Positions 7,623 through 14,246 of a stretch of DNA of 24,159 nt are shown here, piece by piece; the first letter of the stretch is position 1, and each line of letters starts with the position of its first letter. Both the position numbers and the translations under genes were made by a program. The notes under the pieces were generated by a model. It was not told the origin of the DNA and searched no databases. It saw only the letters and a program-made list of their open reading frames with translations. The stretch is from the NCBI GenBank assembly GCA_964423645.1, contig CAYRFE010000040.1:1-24159 (forward strand), in the 5' to 3' direction. Origin of the DNA: CAYRFE01 sp964423645 [NCBI: uncultured bacterium] (GTDB lineage: Bacteria; Macinerneyibacteriota; Macinerneyibacteria; Macinerneyibacteriales).

Positions 7623-7746
7623 CATCTCGGCATAGTCGCTACAGAATCACTCAATGGCAAAATCATTTAATTTAGCTCCCCCTCGCGGTTACGCGCTTCC
7701 CCCTCTTTGCAAAAAAGATGGGGAAATAAAACAGCATTAAAAAATT
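7623..7746 (+). repeat. Repeat module shared with 13783-13910
   Basis: Collinear with 13783-13910: a segment around CGCTAC, then CCCCTCGCGGTTACGC, then CCCCCTCTTTGC with a G-rich complement, then an A-rich tail ending ATTAAAAAAT. The two copies differ by substitutions and small indels. At 13794-13808 the first part forms a clean palindrome (GATTGC/GCAATC) that is degraded here. Confidence 0.75.
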
Positions 7747-7789
7747 ATCGTGAAATATTTCAAGGACTTTTTCGTTAAAACATTAAAAA

Positions 7790-7869
7790 TGTGTCATTAT
7801 CGGGCTTGACCCGATAATCCAGAGGTCTTGATAATGCAACTGGATTCCCGTTTTCACGGGAATGACACA
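7790..7869. repeat. Branched palindrome with two internal hairpins
   Basis: Outer arms TGTGTCATT (7790-7798) and AATGACACA (7861-7869) enclose two hairpins: ATTATCGGG/CCCGATAAT (7796-7804, 7810-7818) and TTCCCG/CGGGAA (7845-7850, 7857-7862). An inner CCAG/CTGG pair (7819-7822, 7840-7843) lies between them. The left 34 bases recur exactly, inverted, at 14031-14064. The arms overlap by a few bases, so not all pairs can form together. Similar palindromes are known to be dispersed in several unrelated genomes. Confidence 0.75.
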
Positions 7870-7954
7870 TAAGAATACTTTTCACGTCAAGACAAAAAGT
7901 AGGACAGGATTTCTCTTCATGAGTACATTCATCGAAATGACAATTCTAAAAATC

Positions 7955-7977
7955 CCCCCTCTTTGTTAAAGAGGGGG
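7955..7977. repeat. C-rich hairpin, arms CCCCCTCTTT / AAAGAGGGGG
   Basis: Perfect 10 bp arms (7955-7964 and 7968-7977) with a 3-base loop. A second version with 9 bp arms (CCCCCTCTT/AAGAGGGGG) stands at 8073-8081 and 8087-8095. Both lie in the gene-free mosaic. No T run follows on either strand, so they are not typical terminators. Confidence 0.7.
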
Positions 7978-8072
7978 TTAGGGGAAGTTCTACATCATTA
8001 TTATATCACCCAAAAGTAACTTTATGTGTAGTAGTCAGTATATACCCAACTCCCCCGAATGATTACATTCTG

Positions 8073-8095
8073 CCCCCTCTTTGCTTAAGAGGGGG
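8073..8095. repeat. C-rich hairpin, second version
   Basis: Arms CCCCCTCTT (8073-8081) and AAGAGGGGG (8087-8095) around a 5-base loop. It is a sequence relative of the hairpin at 7955-7977, about 118 bp away in the same orientation. Confidence 0.65.
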
Positions 8096-8149
8096 TAAAA
8101 TGCAAAATCTAATACCAAAAACACTCCTCATGATTACAATCAGCGAAAT

Positions 8150-8220
8150 AACAAGCAATTGTAACGCTTACTACTCCGTCATCCTGCGGATGCCACCCCT
8201 TCAGTGTGAAGGGGCATTAA
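8150..8220 (+). repeat. Repeat module shared with 14085-14155
   Basis: Both copies run through a shared stretch (AACAAGC, CTTACTAC, CGTCATCC, GGATGCCACC) into a hairpin with arms CCCCTTC and GAAGGGG (8196-8202 and 8208-8214 here). The match includes non-palindromic flanks, so this is a true repeat and not convergent hairpins. Confidence 0.7.
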
Positions 8221-8244
8221 ATCCGGAAATTCAAAGACAGGCCT

Positions 8245-8361
8245 TTAAAAAATCGGCGTGAAGCAGTTTAGTAGGGGCGGATTCAATATCCGCCCTTTGA
8301 GTATAGTATTTTTACAGCCTTGACTTTTTTGTTACTTTTTGTGTCAAGACAAAAAGTAAGG
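8245..8361 (+). repeat. Composite repeat: A-rich leader, GGGCGGAT palindrome, T-rich repeat copy 2
   Basis: A module of about 117 bp in three parts: an A-rich leader running into CGGCGTGAAGCA; a palindrome GGGCGGAT/ATCCGCCC (8275-8282, 8288-8295); and the T-rich repeat (8310-8361). The same order recurs at 12812-12930 and 13897-14018. The linker between palindrome and T-rich repeat differs here from the other two, which share theirs. Confidence 0.85.
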
Positions 8362-8466
8362 CAGCGTTTCACCACCCCGTCGCTTTGTGCACCCCTCCTT
8401 GACAGGCGGGGAGTTTGTAAATTCAACACAGCAAATTAGGTTACCCTTCTTTTCTCACTCTTTCTC

Positions 8467-8494
8467 TTGACTTTATAGCGCTCCACGCTACTAT
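8467..8494 (+). promoter_or_regulatory. Promoter of the rRNA methyltransferase gene
   Basis: TTGACT (8467-8472) and TACTAT (8489-8494) are separated by 16 bp. Transcription would start about seven bases after the -10 box, at or next to the ATG at 8501. No ribosome binding site precedes that ATG, so the message may be leaderless. Confidence 0.6.
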
Positions 8495-8500
8495 CAATCC

Positions 8501-9862
8501 ATGGAAATTACAAAAAATGACATAATTTCACTCAAGATCACCGACCTTTCTCACGACGGAAAAGGTATCGGTCGTTACGGGGAAATTGTGGTATTTGTCC
8601 CCGGCGCACTACCCGATGAAACAGTCGAAGTTCAAATTACGCAATGTAAAAAGAAATTTGCCGAAGCCCGACTGACCAAAATAATCGATAATGTGTATTA
8701 TCGTACCGAACCGCCTTGCCCGCACTACACAGCCTGTGGCGGATGCGATTTTATGCATATCAAATACGACAATGCACTCGAACTGAAACGAAAAATGCTC
8801 CACAATAATCTCACCAAAATCGGTAAACTGACGTTTCCAATACAGTCTATTGAAACGATCCCTGCACATAATCAACTTTATTATCGCAATAAAGTCCTGC
8901 AACCTGTCGGGAAAAATGAAAAAAACGAGTTGTGCTGCGGATTCTTCAGCGAAGGCACACACGACATCGTTGAAATCCCTTCGTGTAAAATCGAGGATAT
9001 CCGCTGTAAGGAGCTCATCAACTATCTTATCGAAGAGATCAAAAAGGCCGGCATTGCGCCCTACGACGAAATGACCCATACCGGCTATTTACGAGCGATA
9101 GGATATCGGCTTGAACGTCGCACCAAACACATTATGCTCATTTTCGTAACAACGGTAAATGATCCTGCTCCGCTTGAGCCGATCATTCAGCGCGCAGATT
9201 TTCGTTTTGAAAACATCAAGTCGGTCTATCTTAATGTCAATCCTGCGAAAACAAACCGTCTTTTAGGTGATACCAATATTCTCCTGAGCGGCGCGGAATA
9301 CCTCGACATGTATCTGGGAAAAGCGATCTATAAAGTAGCCCCGCAGACATTCTTCCAAGTCAACTCAGATCAGGCGGAAAAATTATTTCAAAAGGTGATC
9401 GAGTTTTTACCGTTTGAACGATGGGGTGTGGTGTGGGATCTCTACGCAGGTGTCGGTGCAATATCGTTTTTTATCGCCTCGGAATTCAAACGCATCTATC
9501 TTGTCGAACAGGAACCTGAGTCTGTTCGCATGGCGGAAATGAATAAACGCAAAAATATGGCGGACAATGTGAGCATTTTTGAAGGCGATCTTCAGCATTT
9601 CGACCTCTCACAACTTGAAAAACCCGATGTGGTCATTCTCGATCCGCCGCGTAAGGGTGTTTCCGATGCCGTCATTACAACGCTTCGCACGGTGTTACCC
9701 AAAAAGATCATTATGATATCATGCAATACGGCGACATTAGCTCGTGATATCCAACGATTATCAGACGAATATACAGTTAAAAACATCGCAATGGTGGATA
9801 TGTTCCCGCAAACCCACCATATCGAGACAGTGACCGCTCTTGAAAGGATCGACAGTGAATAA
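8501..9862 (+). CDS. rlmD: 23S rRNA (uracil-5-)-methyltransferase, RlmD/TrmA family
   Basis: SAM-dependent enzyme of 453 residues that methylates C5 of a uridine, most likely in 23S rRNA. Domains in order: an N-terminal TRAM RNA-binding domain (about 1-60); an iron-sulfur cluster site with Cys73, Cys79, Cys82 and Cys162; and a C-terminal methyltransferase fold. QTFFQVNSDQ lies at 282-291, the SAM loop DLYAGVGAISFF at 313-324, DPPR at 381-384, the nucleophile Cys408 in ISCN, and the base Glu442 in the HHIETV motif. Members with the cluster are usually RlmD, but RlmC, RlmCD and TrmA share the core, so the target base is not settled. Nothing resembling a ribosome binding site precedes the ATG, and the promoter sits directly before it. 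The 3' end overlaps the malic enzyme gene by eight bases. Confidence 0.88.
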   Translation: MEITKNDIISLKITDLSHDGKGIGRYGEIVVFVPGALPDETVEVQITQCKKKFAEARLTKIIDNVYYRTEPPCPHYTACGGCDFMHIKYDNALELKRKMLHNNLTKIGKLTFPIQSIETIPAHNQLYYRNKVLQPVGKNEKNELCCGFFSEGTHDIVEIPSCKIEDIRCKELINYLIEEIKKAGIAPYDEMTHTGYLRAIGYRLERRTKHIMLIFVTTVNDPAPLEPIIQRADFRFENIKSVYLNVNPAKTNRLLGDTNILLSGAEYLDMYLGKAIYKVAPQTFFQVNSDQAEKLFQKVIEFLPFERWGVVWDLYAGVGAISFFIASEFKRIYLVEQEPESVRMAEMNKRKNMADNVSIFEGDLQHFDLSQLEKPDVVILDPPRKGVSDAVITTLRTVLPKKIIMISCNTATLARDIQRLSDEYTVKNIAMVDMFPQTHHIETVTALERIDSE

Positions 9863-11135
9863 CGAACAATTAAAACACGACGCACTTCGCTATCATGAAA
9901 TGCCGGTACCCGGTAAACTTACCGTATCGTCTTTGAAACCATGCTCTACCAAAGAAGAATTATCGCTTGCCTATACTCCCGGAGTGGCGTATCCCTGTCT
10001 TGAGATAGCCGCCAATCCGCACGATGCATATCGTTATACCAACAAAAAAAATCTGGTCGCGGTCATTTCCAACGGCACTGCAGTGCTCGGGCTTGGCGAC
10101 ATCGGTGCTGCAGCAAGCAAACCTGTCATGGAAGGCAAAGGCGTGCTGTTTAAGCGCTTTGCAGGCATTGACGTGTATGATATTGAAATCAATGAGAACG
10201 ACCCCGAGAAACTGATCGCCATCGTACGATCACTCGAACCGACATTCGGCGGCATCAATCTTGAAGATATAAAAGCACCGGAGTGTTTTCATATAGAACA
10301 AACGCTTAAAAAGGAAATGAATATCCCGGTTTTTCATGATGATCAACACGGCACTGCGATAATAGTCGGCGCAGGTCTTTTGAATGCACTGGAGCTGAAC
10401 GGTAAAGATATCGCCTCTATTAACGTGGTATTTTCAGGTGCAGGTGCGGCGGGCACCTCATGTGCAACATTTCTCACCCAATTGGGCGTACAACAACGCA
10501 ATATCTTCATGTTTGACAAGGAAGGGCCGTTAACCGCACAACGTGCAACCTCGCTCACCCCTGAACAAGCTCGTTTTGCACATAACACCTACTCATCCCT
10601 CGCACAGGCGATGACCGATGCCGATGTCTTCATCGGTGTATCAGTCGGAGGACTTGTCACCACTGCGATGGTGAAGTCTATGCGAACAGATCCCGTCGTG
10701 TTCGCACTCGCAAATCCCAATCCTGAAATCGGGTACGATGAAGCGTGTGCGTGCCGCTCGGACATTATCATGGCAACAGGACGCAGCGACTATCCGAATC
10801 AGATCAATAATGTGCTCGGATTTCCGTTTTTATTCCGCGGGGCTCTTGATGTATCGGCATCAGCTATTACCGAGAATATGAAGATCGCCGCGTCACATGC
10901 TTTGGCAAGACTTGCGAAAGAACCTGTACCGGCGTATGTTAAAGACATTTACGGGGCGAATTTAACTTTCGGGCGTGATTATATCATTCCGAAGCCGTTT
11001 GACCACCGTGTGCTGATCGAAGAATCGGCGGCTGTCGCACAAGCGGCGATCAATGACGGAGTCGCGAGAGAGATCATTGACATGAATGAATACAAAATCA
11101 AATTGACTGAATTGGCGCGAAGATTGCATACTTGA
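9855..11135 (+). CDS. NAD(P)-dependent malic enzyme (short form)
   Basis: Oxidative decarboxylation of malate to pyruvate, of 426 residues. Catalytic Tyr40 lies in SLAYTPGVA and the general-base Lys95 in KPVMEGKG. Metal ligands are Glu137-Asp138 (GGINLEDI) and Asp162-Asp163 (FHDDQHGTA). The Rossmann loop is GAGAAG at 195-200. The length equals the malic domain alone, without the phosphotransacetylase-like C-terminal domain of long MaeB proteins. The GTG at 9855 is chosen because AAGGA lies six bases upstream; a TTG at 9840 is in frame but lacks such a site. It overlaps the methyltransferase gene by eight bases, so the two are translationally coupled. Cofactor preference cannot be read safely from the sequence. 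No convincing terminator follows, only a T-rich stretch. Confidence 0.92.
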   Translation: MNNEQLKHDALRYHEMPVPGKLTVSSLKPCSTKEELSLAYTPGVAYPCLEIAANPHDAYRYTNKKNLVAVISNGTAVLGLGDIGAAASKPVMEGKGVLFKRFAGIDVYDIEINENDPEKLIAIVRSLEPTFGGINLEDIKAPECFHIEQTLKKEMNIPVFHDDQHGTAIIVGAGLLNALELNGKDIASINVVFSGAGAAGTSCATFLTQLGVQQRNIFMFDKEGPLTAQRATSLTPEQARFAHNTYSSLAQAMTDADVFIGVSVGGLVTTAMVKSMRTDPVVFALANPNPEIGYDEACACRSDIIMATGRSDYPNQINNVLGFPFLFRGALDVSASAITENMKIAASHALARLAKEPVPAYVKDIYGANLTFGRDYIIPKPFDHRVLIEESAAVAQAAINDGVAREIIDMNEYKIKLTELARRLHT

Positions 11136-11245
11136 ATAAAGCAAACTTTTTTTCTGAGTTTTTTGAATCTCTGCAAATTCATCAAAATTGCTTTAATTCG
11201 TTAAATTAATTCTTTTTCATCTAAAGACAAAATCATTAAGCCCTA

Positions 11246-11485
11246 TTAAAATTCTTGTATTCCATTTCCGACAACAATACCCTGGTTCTGACCACCCTTT
11301 GAAGAAACATTAACGGCTCGAGCCTCATTCGAATTATCTTCAGACGGTCTTCTATGCACTCCATTCACTATATCAGAATCTTTCACACCATAAATTCTTT
11401 CTCCTGAGACTAAACTCTCTAAATATAATATTTCACCAAAATTATCACGTACTATTCTAAATTTTTCTATATATAACCCCTTTAT
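11246..11485 (-). pseudogene. Headless coding remnant, 79 codons
   Basis: An open minus-strand frame of 79 codons ending in TAA, bounded upstream by an in-frame stop at 11486-11488. It reads like protein (charged and polar, with YGVKDSDIVNGVHRRPSED and a Gly/Asn-rich tail ending IQEF) but has no ATG, and the only GTG codons lie far inside. It begins where the leucine-rich-repeat gene ends. Two readings are possible: the 3' end of a gene whose front has been lost, or a C-terminal extension of the leucine-rich-repeat protein cut off by a one-base indel in the AATAAATAAA tract. A rare ATT start with AGGAG five bases upstream also exists. I do not recognise the family. Confidence 0.4.
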
Positions 11486-12663
11486 TTATTCTTTAGCTTC
11501 GGCAATTTACTTTTTAAGTTTTTATAATTCTCAGAAGGAATATTACTACGACCAAGGGCTAATACTTCTAAATTCTTTAAACTTCCCAACATTGAAATAT
11601 CGTTATTTCCAATCAAATTATAAGACAAATCCAAATATTCAAGGTTAATTAAAAGTCGCATGCTGTATGGTATTTTTTCAATTTTATTGGCCTTTAGATC
11701 AATTTTTCTTAAATTTTCAGCATAACCGATACTTTCAGGTATTACAGATATATTCGAATGAGAGATATATAAGAATTTTAATTTTTTAAGTTTATCAAAT
11801 GAAAATTTTAACTCAGACAATTTTTTATTTTCACTGCAATTTAGTTCAACAAGAGATACTAAACTTCCTACGATTGAAGGAATAAATTCAAATTCATTAT
11901 GTGTTAAGCTAAGAATCTCTAAGTTTGGTAGCATTACTATTGTATCTGGTAATTCTTTTAAATAATTATTACTAAAATTGATTACTCGAAGTTTTTTCAG
12001 TTTATAAATATTTTTACTTATTCTGTTTATTTTTGTCCAACCTATTCTTAACTCTTCTAAATTTGCTATTTCAGTTACTTCCTCTGGAAAAATATTTAAA
12101 TTTATATCTGAAATTTTAATTTTTTTAAGCCCTATCATATCACTCATAGTAAATAAAAAATCAATGTTTTTAACTTGTGACATCTCTAACTCTTCTAATG
12201 TATTTAGTTTCCCGATTTTGTGAAACTCGTTTGGTGATGCAAAAGTTACCGAACGTAAATTTAACTTCTTTAATTTCTTTAATTTTGTAATGTCATCAGG
12301 CAAATGCAAGTCGTTGAAAGCATATAATACAATTTCTTCCAATTCTGTAAACTTGTGTAGATTATTTAGTTCATATGCATTTTCATGACCTGATATATGT
12401 ATTCTTTTAATTTCGTGATATCGCGCATCAGGTGATCCTTCAGGAGCATTACGAATTTTCTTTTCATATTCCTCTCGCTTTTGATTATCATCAACCGACT
12501 TAAATATCTGCTTCATCACATCTTCATCTGTCGTTTCTTCAGTTTTAATAGTTACAGCTTCGCCCTTATCAATATTGCTTTTTTCTTCATTTTTTACGGA
12601 GCTACAAGAAATAAATGAACTCATAAGAAACAACAAAAATAAAGTTCTAAATACACTACTCAT
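11482..12663 (-). CDS. Leucine-rich-repeat lipoprotein
   Basis: Protein of 393 residues. The N-terminus is a lipoprotein signal: a hydrophobic run then SFISC with the lipidated Cys at 20. A charged linker (about 21-90) follows, then roughly eleven leucine-rich repeats of about 23 residues (for example LKKLRVINFSNNYLKELPDTI and LINLEYLDLSYNLIGNN). The repeats follow the LxxLxLxxNxLxxLP pattern of bacterial and ribonuclease-inhibitor-like LRRs. Such solenoids bind proteins; the partner is unknown. GGGAG lies five bases before the ATG. The gene is far more AT-rich than the methyltransferase and malic enzyme genes beside it, and is set among repeats, so acquisition by transfer is likely. It ends where a headless coding frame begins. 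Confidence 0.85.
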   Translation of the reverse strand: MSSVFRTLFLLFLMSSFISCSSVKNEEKSNIDKGEAVTIKTEETTDEDVMKQIFKSVDDNQKREEYEKKIRNAPEGSPDARYHEIKRIHISGHENAYELNNLHKFTELEEIVLYAFNDLHLPDDITKLKKLKKLNLRSVTFASPNEFHKIGKLNTLEELEMSQVKNIDFLFTMSDMIGLKKIKISDINLNIFPEEVTEIANLEELRIGWTKINRISKNIYKLKKLRVINFSNNYLKELPDTIVMLPNLEILSLTHNEFEFIPSIVGSLVSLVELNCSENKKLSELKFSFDKLKKLKFLYISHSNISVIPESIGYAENLRKIDLKANKIEKIPYSMRLLINLEYLDLSYNLIGNNDISMLGSLKNLEVLALGRSNIPSENYKNLKSKLPKLKNK

Positions 12664-12742
12664 ACTATCTCCCTTTTAACGTTGAGAAATTAATTCCAAT
12701 CCCCAACACCACCATATTCTCCCACCTGTTTAATGACAGCCA

Positions 12743-12770
12743 ATAATACCATGAAATTTGAAAACCGCAA
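12743..12770 (-). promoter_or_regulatory. Possible promoter of the LRR lipoprotein gene
   Basis: On the minus strand TTGCGG (plus-strand 12765-12770) and TATTAT (12743-12748) with a 16 bp spacer, about 80 bases before the ATG. The -35 is weak and the -10 good. Confidence 0.4.
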
Positions 12771-12811
12771 AGTATGTTTTTCGCTTAATTCTGTGAAATC
12801 CAAAAACGGCA

Positions 12812-12930
12812 TTAAAAAATCAGCGTGAAGCAATTTGTAGCGGATTCAATATCCGCCCTTTTCCTATGAACATGTATTTTTTTACAGCCTTGACCTTTTT
12901 GTTACTTTTTGTGTCATGACAAAAAGTAAG
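12812..12930 (+). repeat. Composite repeat with T-rich repeat copy 3
   Basis: Same order as 8245-8361 and 13897-14018. The GC palindrome has lost its outer G bases and is reduced to GCGGAT/ATCCGC (12840-12845, 12851-12856). The T-rich repeat (12880-12930) has GTCATG instead of GTCAAG in its loop. The linker ending in CCTATGAACATGTA is shared with the copy at 13897-14018. Confidence 0.85.
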
Positions 12931-12942
12931 ATATGATTTTAT

Positions 12943-13027
12943 AATTTGTGCCATCCCCAAACCCCTTCCGTTGGATTCGGAAGGGGCTTCACGATTTTAA
13001 TAGTGGGGACTTCGTCCCCACACCCCT
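12943..13027 (-). repeat. MITE-like element core, copy B (no terminal repeats)
   Basis: Core of the element seen whole at 1665-1828, in the opposite orientation. It carries the shared TTTGTGCC start, then hairpins CCCCTTCCG/CGGAAGGGG (12962-12970, 12978-12986) and GTGGGGAC/GTCCCCAC (13003-13010, 13014-13021). The TTTGCAAA-type termini are absent: the left side runs straight into T-rich repeat copy 3. The 428 bases between the two flanking genes hold only this, the composite repeat and the LRR promoter region. Confidence 0.7.
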
Positions 13028-13091
13028 TTAAGATTTCGCTTCTGATATAAATTTTTCTCTTTTGCCCACAATTGCACTTTTTTTAGTCCGA

Positions 13092-13691
13092 TCAATTGAA
13101 TTGTTTTTTTATCGGATCATAATTTTGATACTTTTCTATAAACTTCTGTTTGCTAAAATATATTTCATATAATTTTGTGCCAAATTTATTTTTATACCAC
13201 GTAACAGGCATCCACATATTGATAACATTATCATAATACTCAATATCTATATAAAACACCCCGGATTTGAAATCCTTATTATATTTATCTGATAGAACTA
13301 GGTTGTATTCCCTTGTCTGATACTCATTAAAAGTTGTATCAAAGGATTGTATTTCAACATTTTCAGAACCATCGGAAGATCCCAATTTAAAACGTATTTT
13401 CCCTGTATACTTTTTTTTGTAAACCCAATATCCTTCAGCATTATTTATCAACGACACCTTATAATAATAGTTTTTCCCGGGTTCCATTACAAGAACTTTC
13501 TTACCTAAAGGACTCTTAGTAGTGATTTCGTTATTATTTTCATCAACTATTACTTCATCAGTATACCGTTCGATTTGCACATATCCTGTATCCGAAGTCC
13601 ATGAATAAACGTGTTTGTTAGCAAGAAGTAAAAGAATAACGGTAAGTAAAAAAACATATTTCTGTAATTTTATCACATTCGTTCTTTTCAC
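13092..13691 (-). CDS. Secreted protein of unknown function
   Basis: Not recognised. It has 199 residues, with a basic N-terminus, a hydrophobic segment (about 12-25) and a likely signal cleavage after VYS at residue 30. The mature part of about 170 residues is rich in Tyr, Asn and Lys, has no Cys, and shows alternating hydrophobic strands, suggesting a beta-sandwich or similar extracellular fold. The start is a GTG with AGGAG six bases upstream. A promoter with a perfect -35 lies before it. The coding sequence is AT-rich, like the LRR gene, and both sit between repeat blocks, so this looks like accessory DNA. It could be periplasmic or surface-exposed. Confidence 0.7.
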   Translation of the reverse strand: MKRTNVIKLQKYVFLLTVILLLLANKHVYSWTSDTGYVQIERYTDEVIVDENNNEITTKSPLGKKVLVMEPGKNYYYKVSLINNAEGYWVYKKKYTGKIRFKLGSSDGSENVEIQSFDTTFNEYQTREYNLVLSDKYNKDFKSGVFYIDIEYYDNVINMWMPVTWYKNKFGTKLYEIYFSKQKFIEKYQNYDPIKKQFN

Positions 13692-13726
13692 CCACCGCTC
13701 CTAATATTTTATTCTCTTTCTTGAAA

Positions 13727-13754
13727 ACTCTACCGTGTTTTTCATACATGTCAA
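13727..13754 (-). promoter_or_regulatory. Promoter of the unknown secreted-protein gene
   Basis: On the minus strand a perfect TTGACA (plus-strand 13749-13754) and TAGAGT (13727-13732), 16 bp apart. The start of transcription would lie about 30 bases before the GTG start codon. Confidence 0.6.
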
Positions 13755-13782
13755 GATATCTTTTACGTTATGGAAACACATT

Positions 13783-14018
13783 CATCTCAGTACGATTGCT
13801 ACGCAATCACTTAATACTCAAAAGCATAATGTAGCTTCCCCTCGCGGTTACGCCTTTCCCCCTCTTTGCGAAAATGAGGGGAAAAATAAAACGGTATTAA
13901 AAAATCAGCGCGAAGCAATTTGTAGGGGCGGATTCAATATCCGCCCTTTTCCTATGAACATGTATTTTTTTACAGCCTTGACCTTTTTGTTACTTTTTGT
14001 GTCAAGACAAAAAGTAAG
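13783..14018 (+). repeat. Largest composite repeat block, with T-rich repeat copy 4
   Basis: Joins in one line the module seen alone at 7623-7746 (here 13783-13910) and the composite module of 8245-8361 and 12812-12930 (here 13897-14018). Palindromes in order: GATTGC/GCAATC (13794-13808), GGGCGGAT/ATCCGCCC (13926-13933, 13939-13946), and the T-rich repeat (13968-14018). It may be the fuller form from which the others derive. An open plus-strand frame through it (13735-14025) is a by-product of the repeats. Confidence 0.85.
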
Positions 14019-14030
14019 ACATTGAATCCT

Positions 14031-14064
14031 TCTGGATTATCGGGTCAAGCCCGATAATGACACA
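14031..14064 (-). repeat. Exact 34-base inverted copy of the left half of the branched palindrome
   Basis: Identical, on the minus strand, to 7790-7823. It includes the hairpin ATTATCGGG/CCCGATAAT and the TGTGTCATT arm. The second half seen at 7824-7869 is missing. Confidence 0.8.
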
Positions 14065-14084
14065 CAGGAAAAACATTCATCGAA

Positions 14085-14155
14085 GTAACAAGCCGTTATA
14101 ACACTTACTACCTCGTCATCCATCGGATGCCACCCCTTCCGTGTGAAGGGGAATT
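14085..14155 (+). repeat. Repeat module shared with 8150-8220
   Basis: Second copy, ending in the hairpin CCCCTTC/GAAGGGG (14133-14139, 14145-14151). Together with the blocks before it, the 555 bases from 13692 to 14246 hold one promoter, repeats and the terminator of the next gene, but no coding sequence. Confidence 0.7.
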
Positions 14156-14210
14156 AAAATCTGCGTTAACCTGCGGATAAAATCATTTCGAACAAAAAAG
14201 TAATCGTAGA

Positions 14211-14237
14211 TTTTTTAAAAAGGCCCGTTTCCGGGCC
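14211..14237 (-). terminator. Rho-independent terminator of the aminotransferase gene
   Basis: On the minus strand a GC stem (GGCCCG/CGGGCC, plus-strand 14222-14227 and 14232-14237) with a 4-base loop is followed at once by a T-rich tract (plus-strand A/T run 14211-14221). It begins 9 bases after the stop codon at 14247. Confidence 0.85.
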
Positions 14238-14246
14238 CATAAAAAT

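Larger units (their letters stand above)
7510..8460. other. Gene-free mosaic of palindromic repeats
   Basis: About 950 bases without a credible gene. Short open frames here have no ribosome binding sites and run through repeats. From left to right the stretch holds: a module shared with 13783-13910; an 80 bp branched palindrome (7790-7869); a half copy of the T-rich repeat (7888-7908); two C-rich hairpins (7955-7977 and 8073-8095); a module shared with 14085-14155; and a composite module shared with 12812-12930 and 13897-14018. A further imperfect C-rich/G-rich stretch lies at about 8392-8413. Confidence 0.8.

Noticed and set aside
7485-7670. Plus-strand open frame of 61 codons upstream of the repeat mosaic
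   Set aside because: It overlaps the tetR promoter region and enters a repeat. There is no ribosome binding site or recognisable protein pattern.
11136-11200. Terminator after the malic enzyme gene
   Set aside because: There is a T-rich stretch, but the only complementary arms (AAAGCAA/TTGCTTT) are about 50 bases apart with no T run after them.
11482-13691. Anti-phage defence island
   Set aside because: The two genes encode exported proteins, and no nuclease, toxin, kinase or sensor domain typical of defence systems was seen.
13735-14025. Plus-strand open frame of 96 codons
   Set aside because: It is formed by repeat modules that lack an equivalent frame in their other copies.
7510-14155. 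CRISPR array
   Set aside because: Repeats are few, irregularly spaced, of different kinds and orientations, and no cas genes are present.
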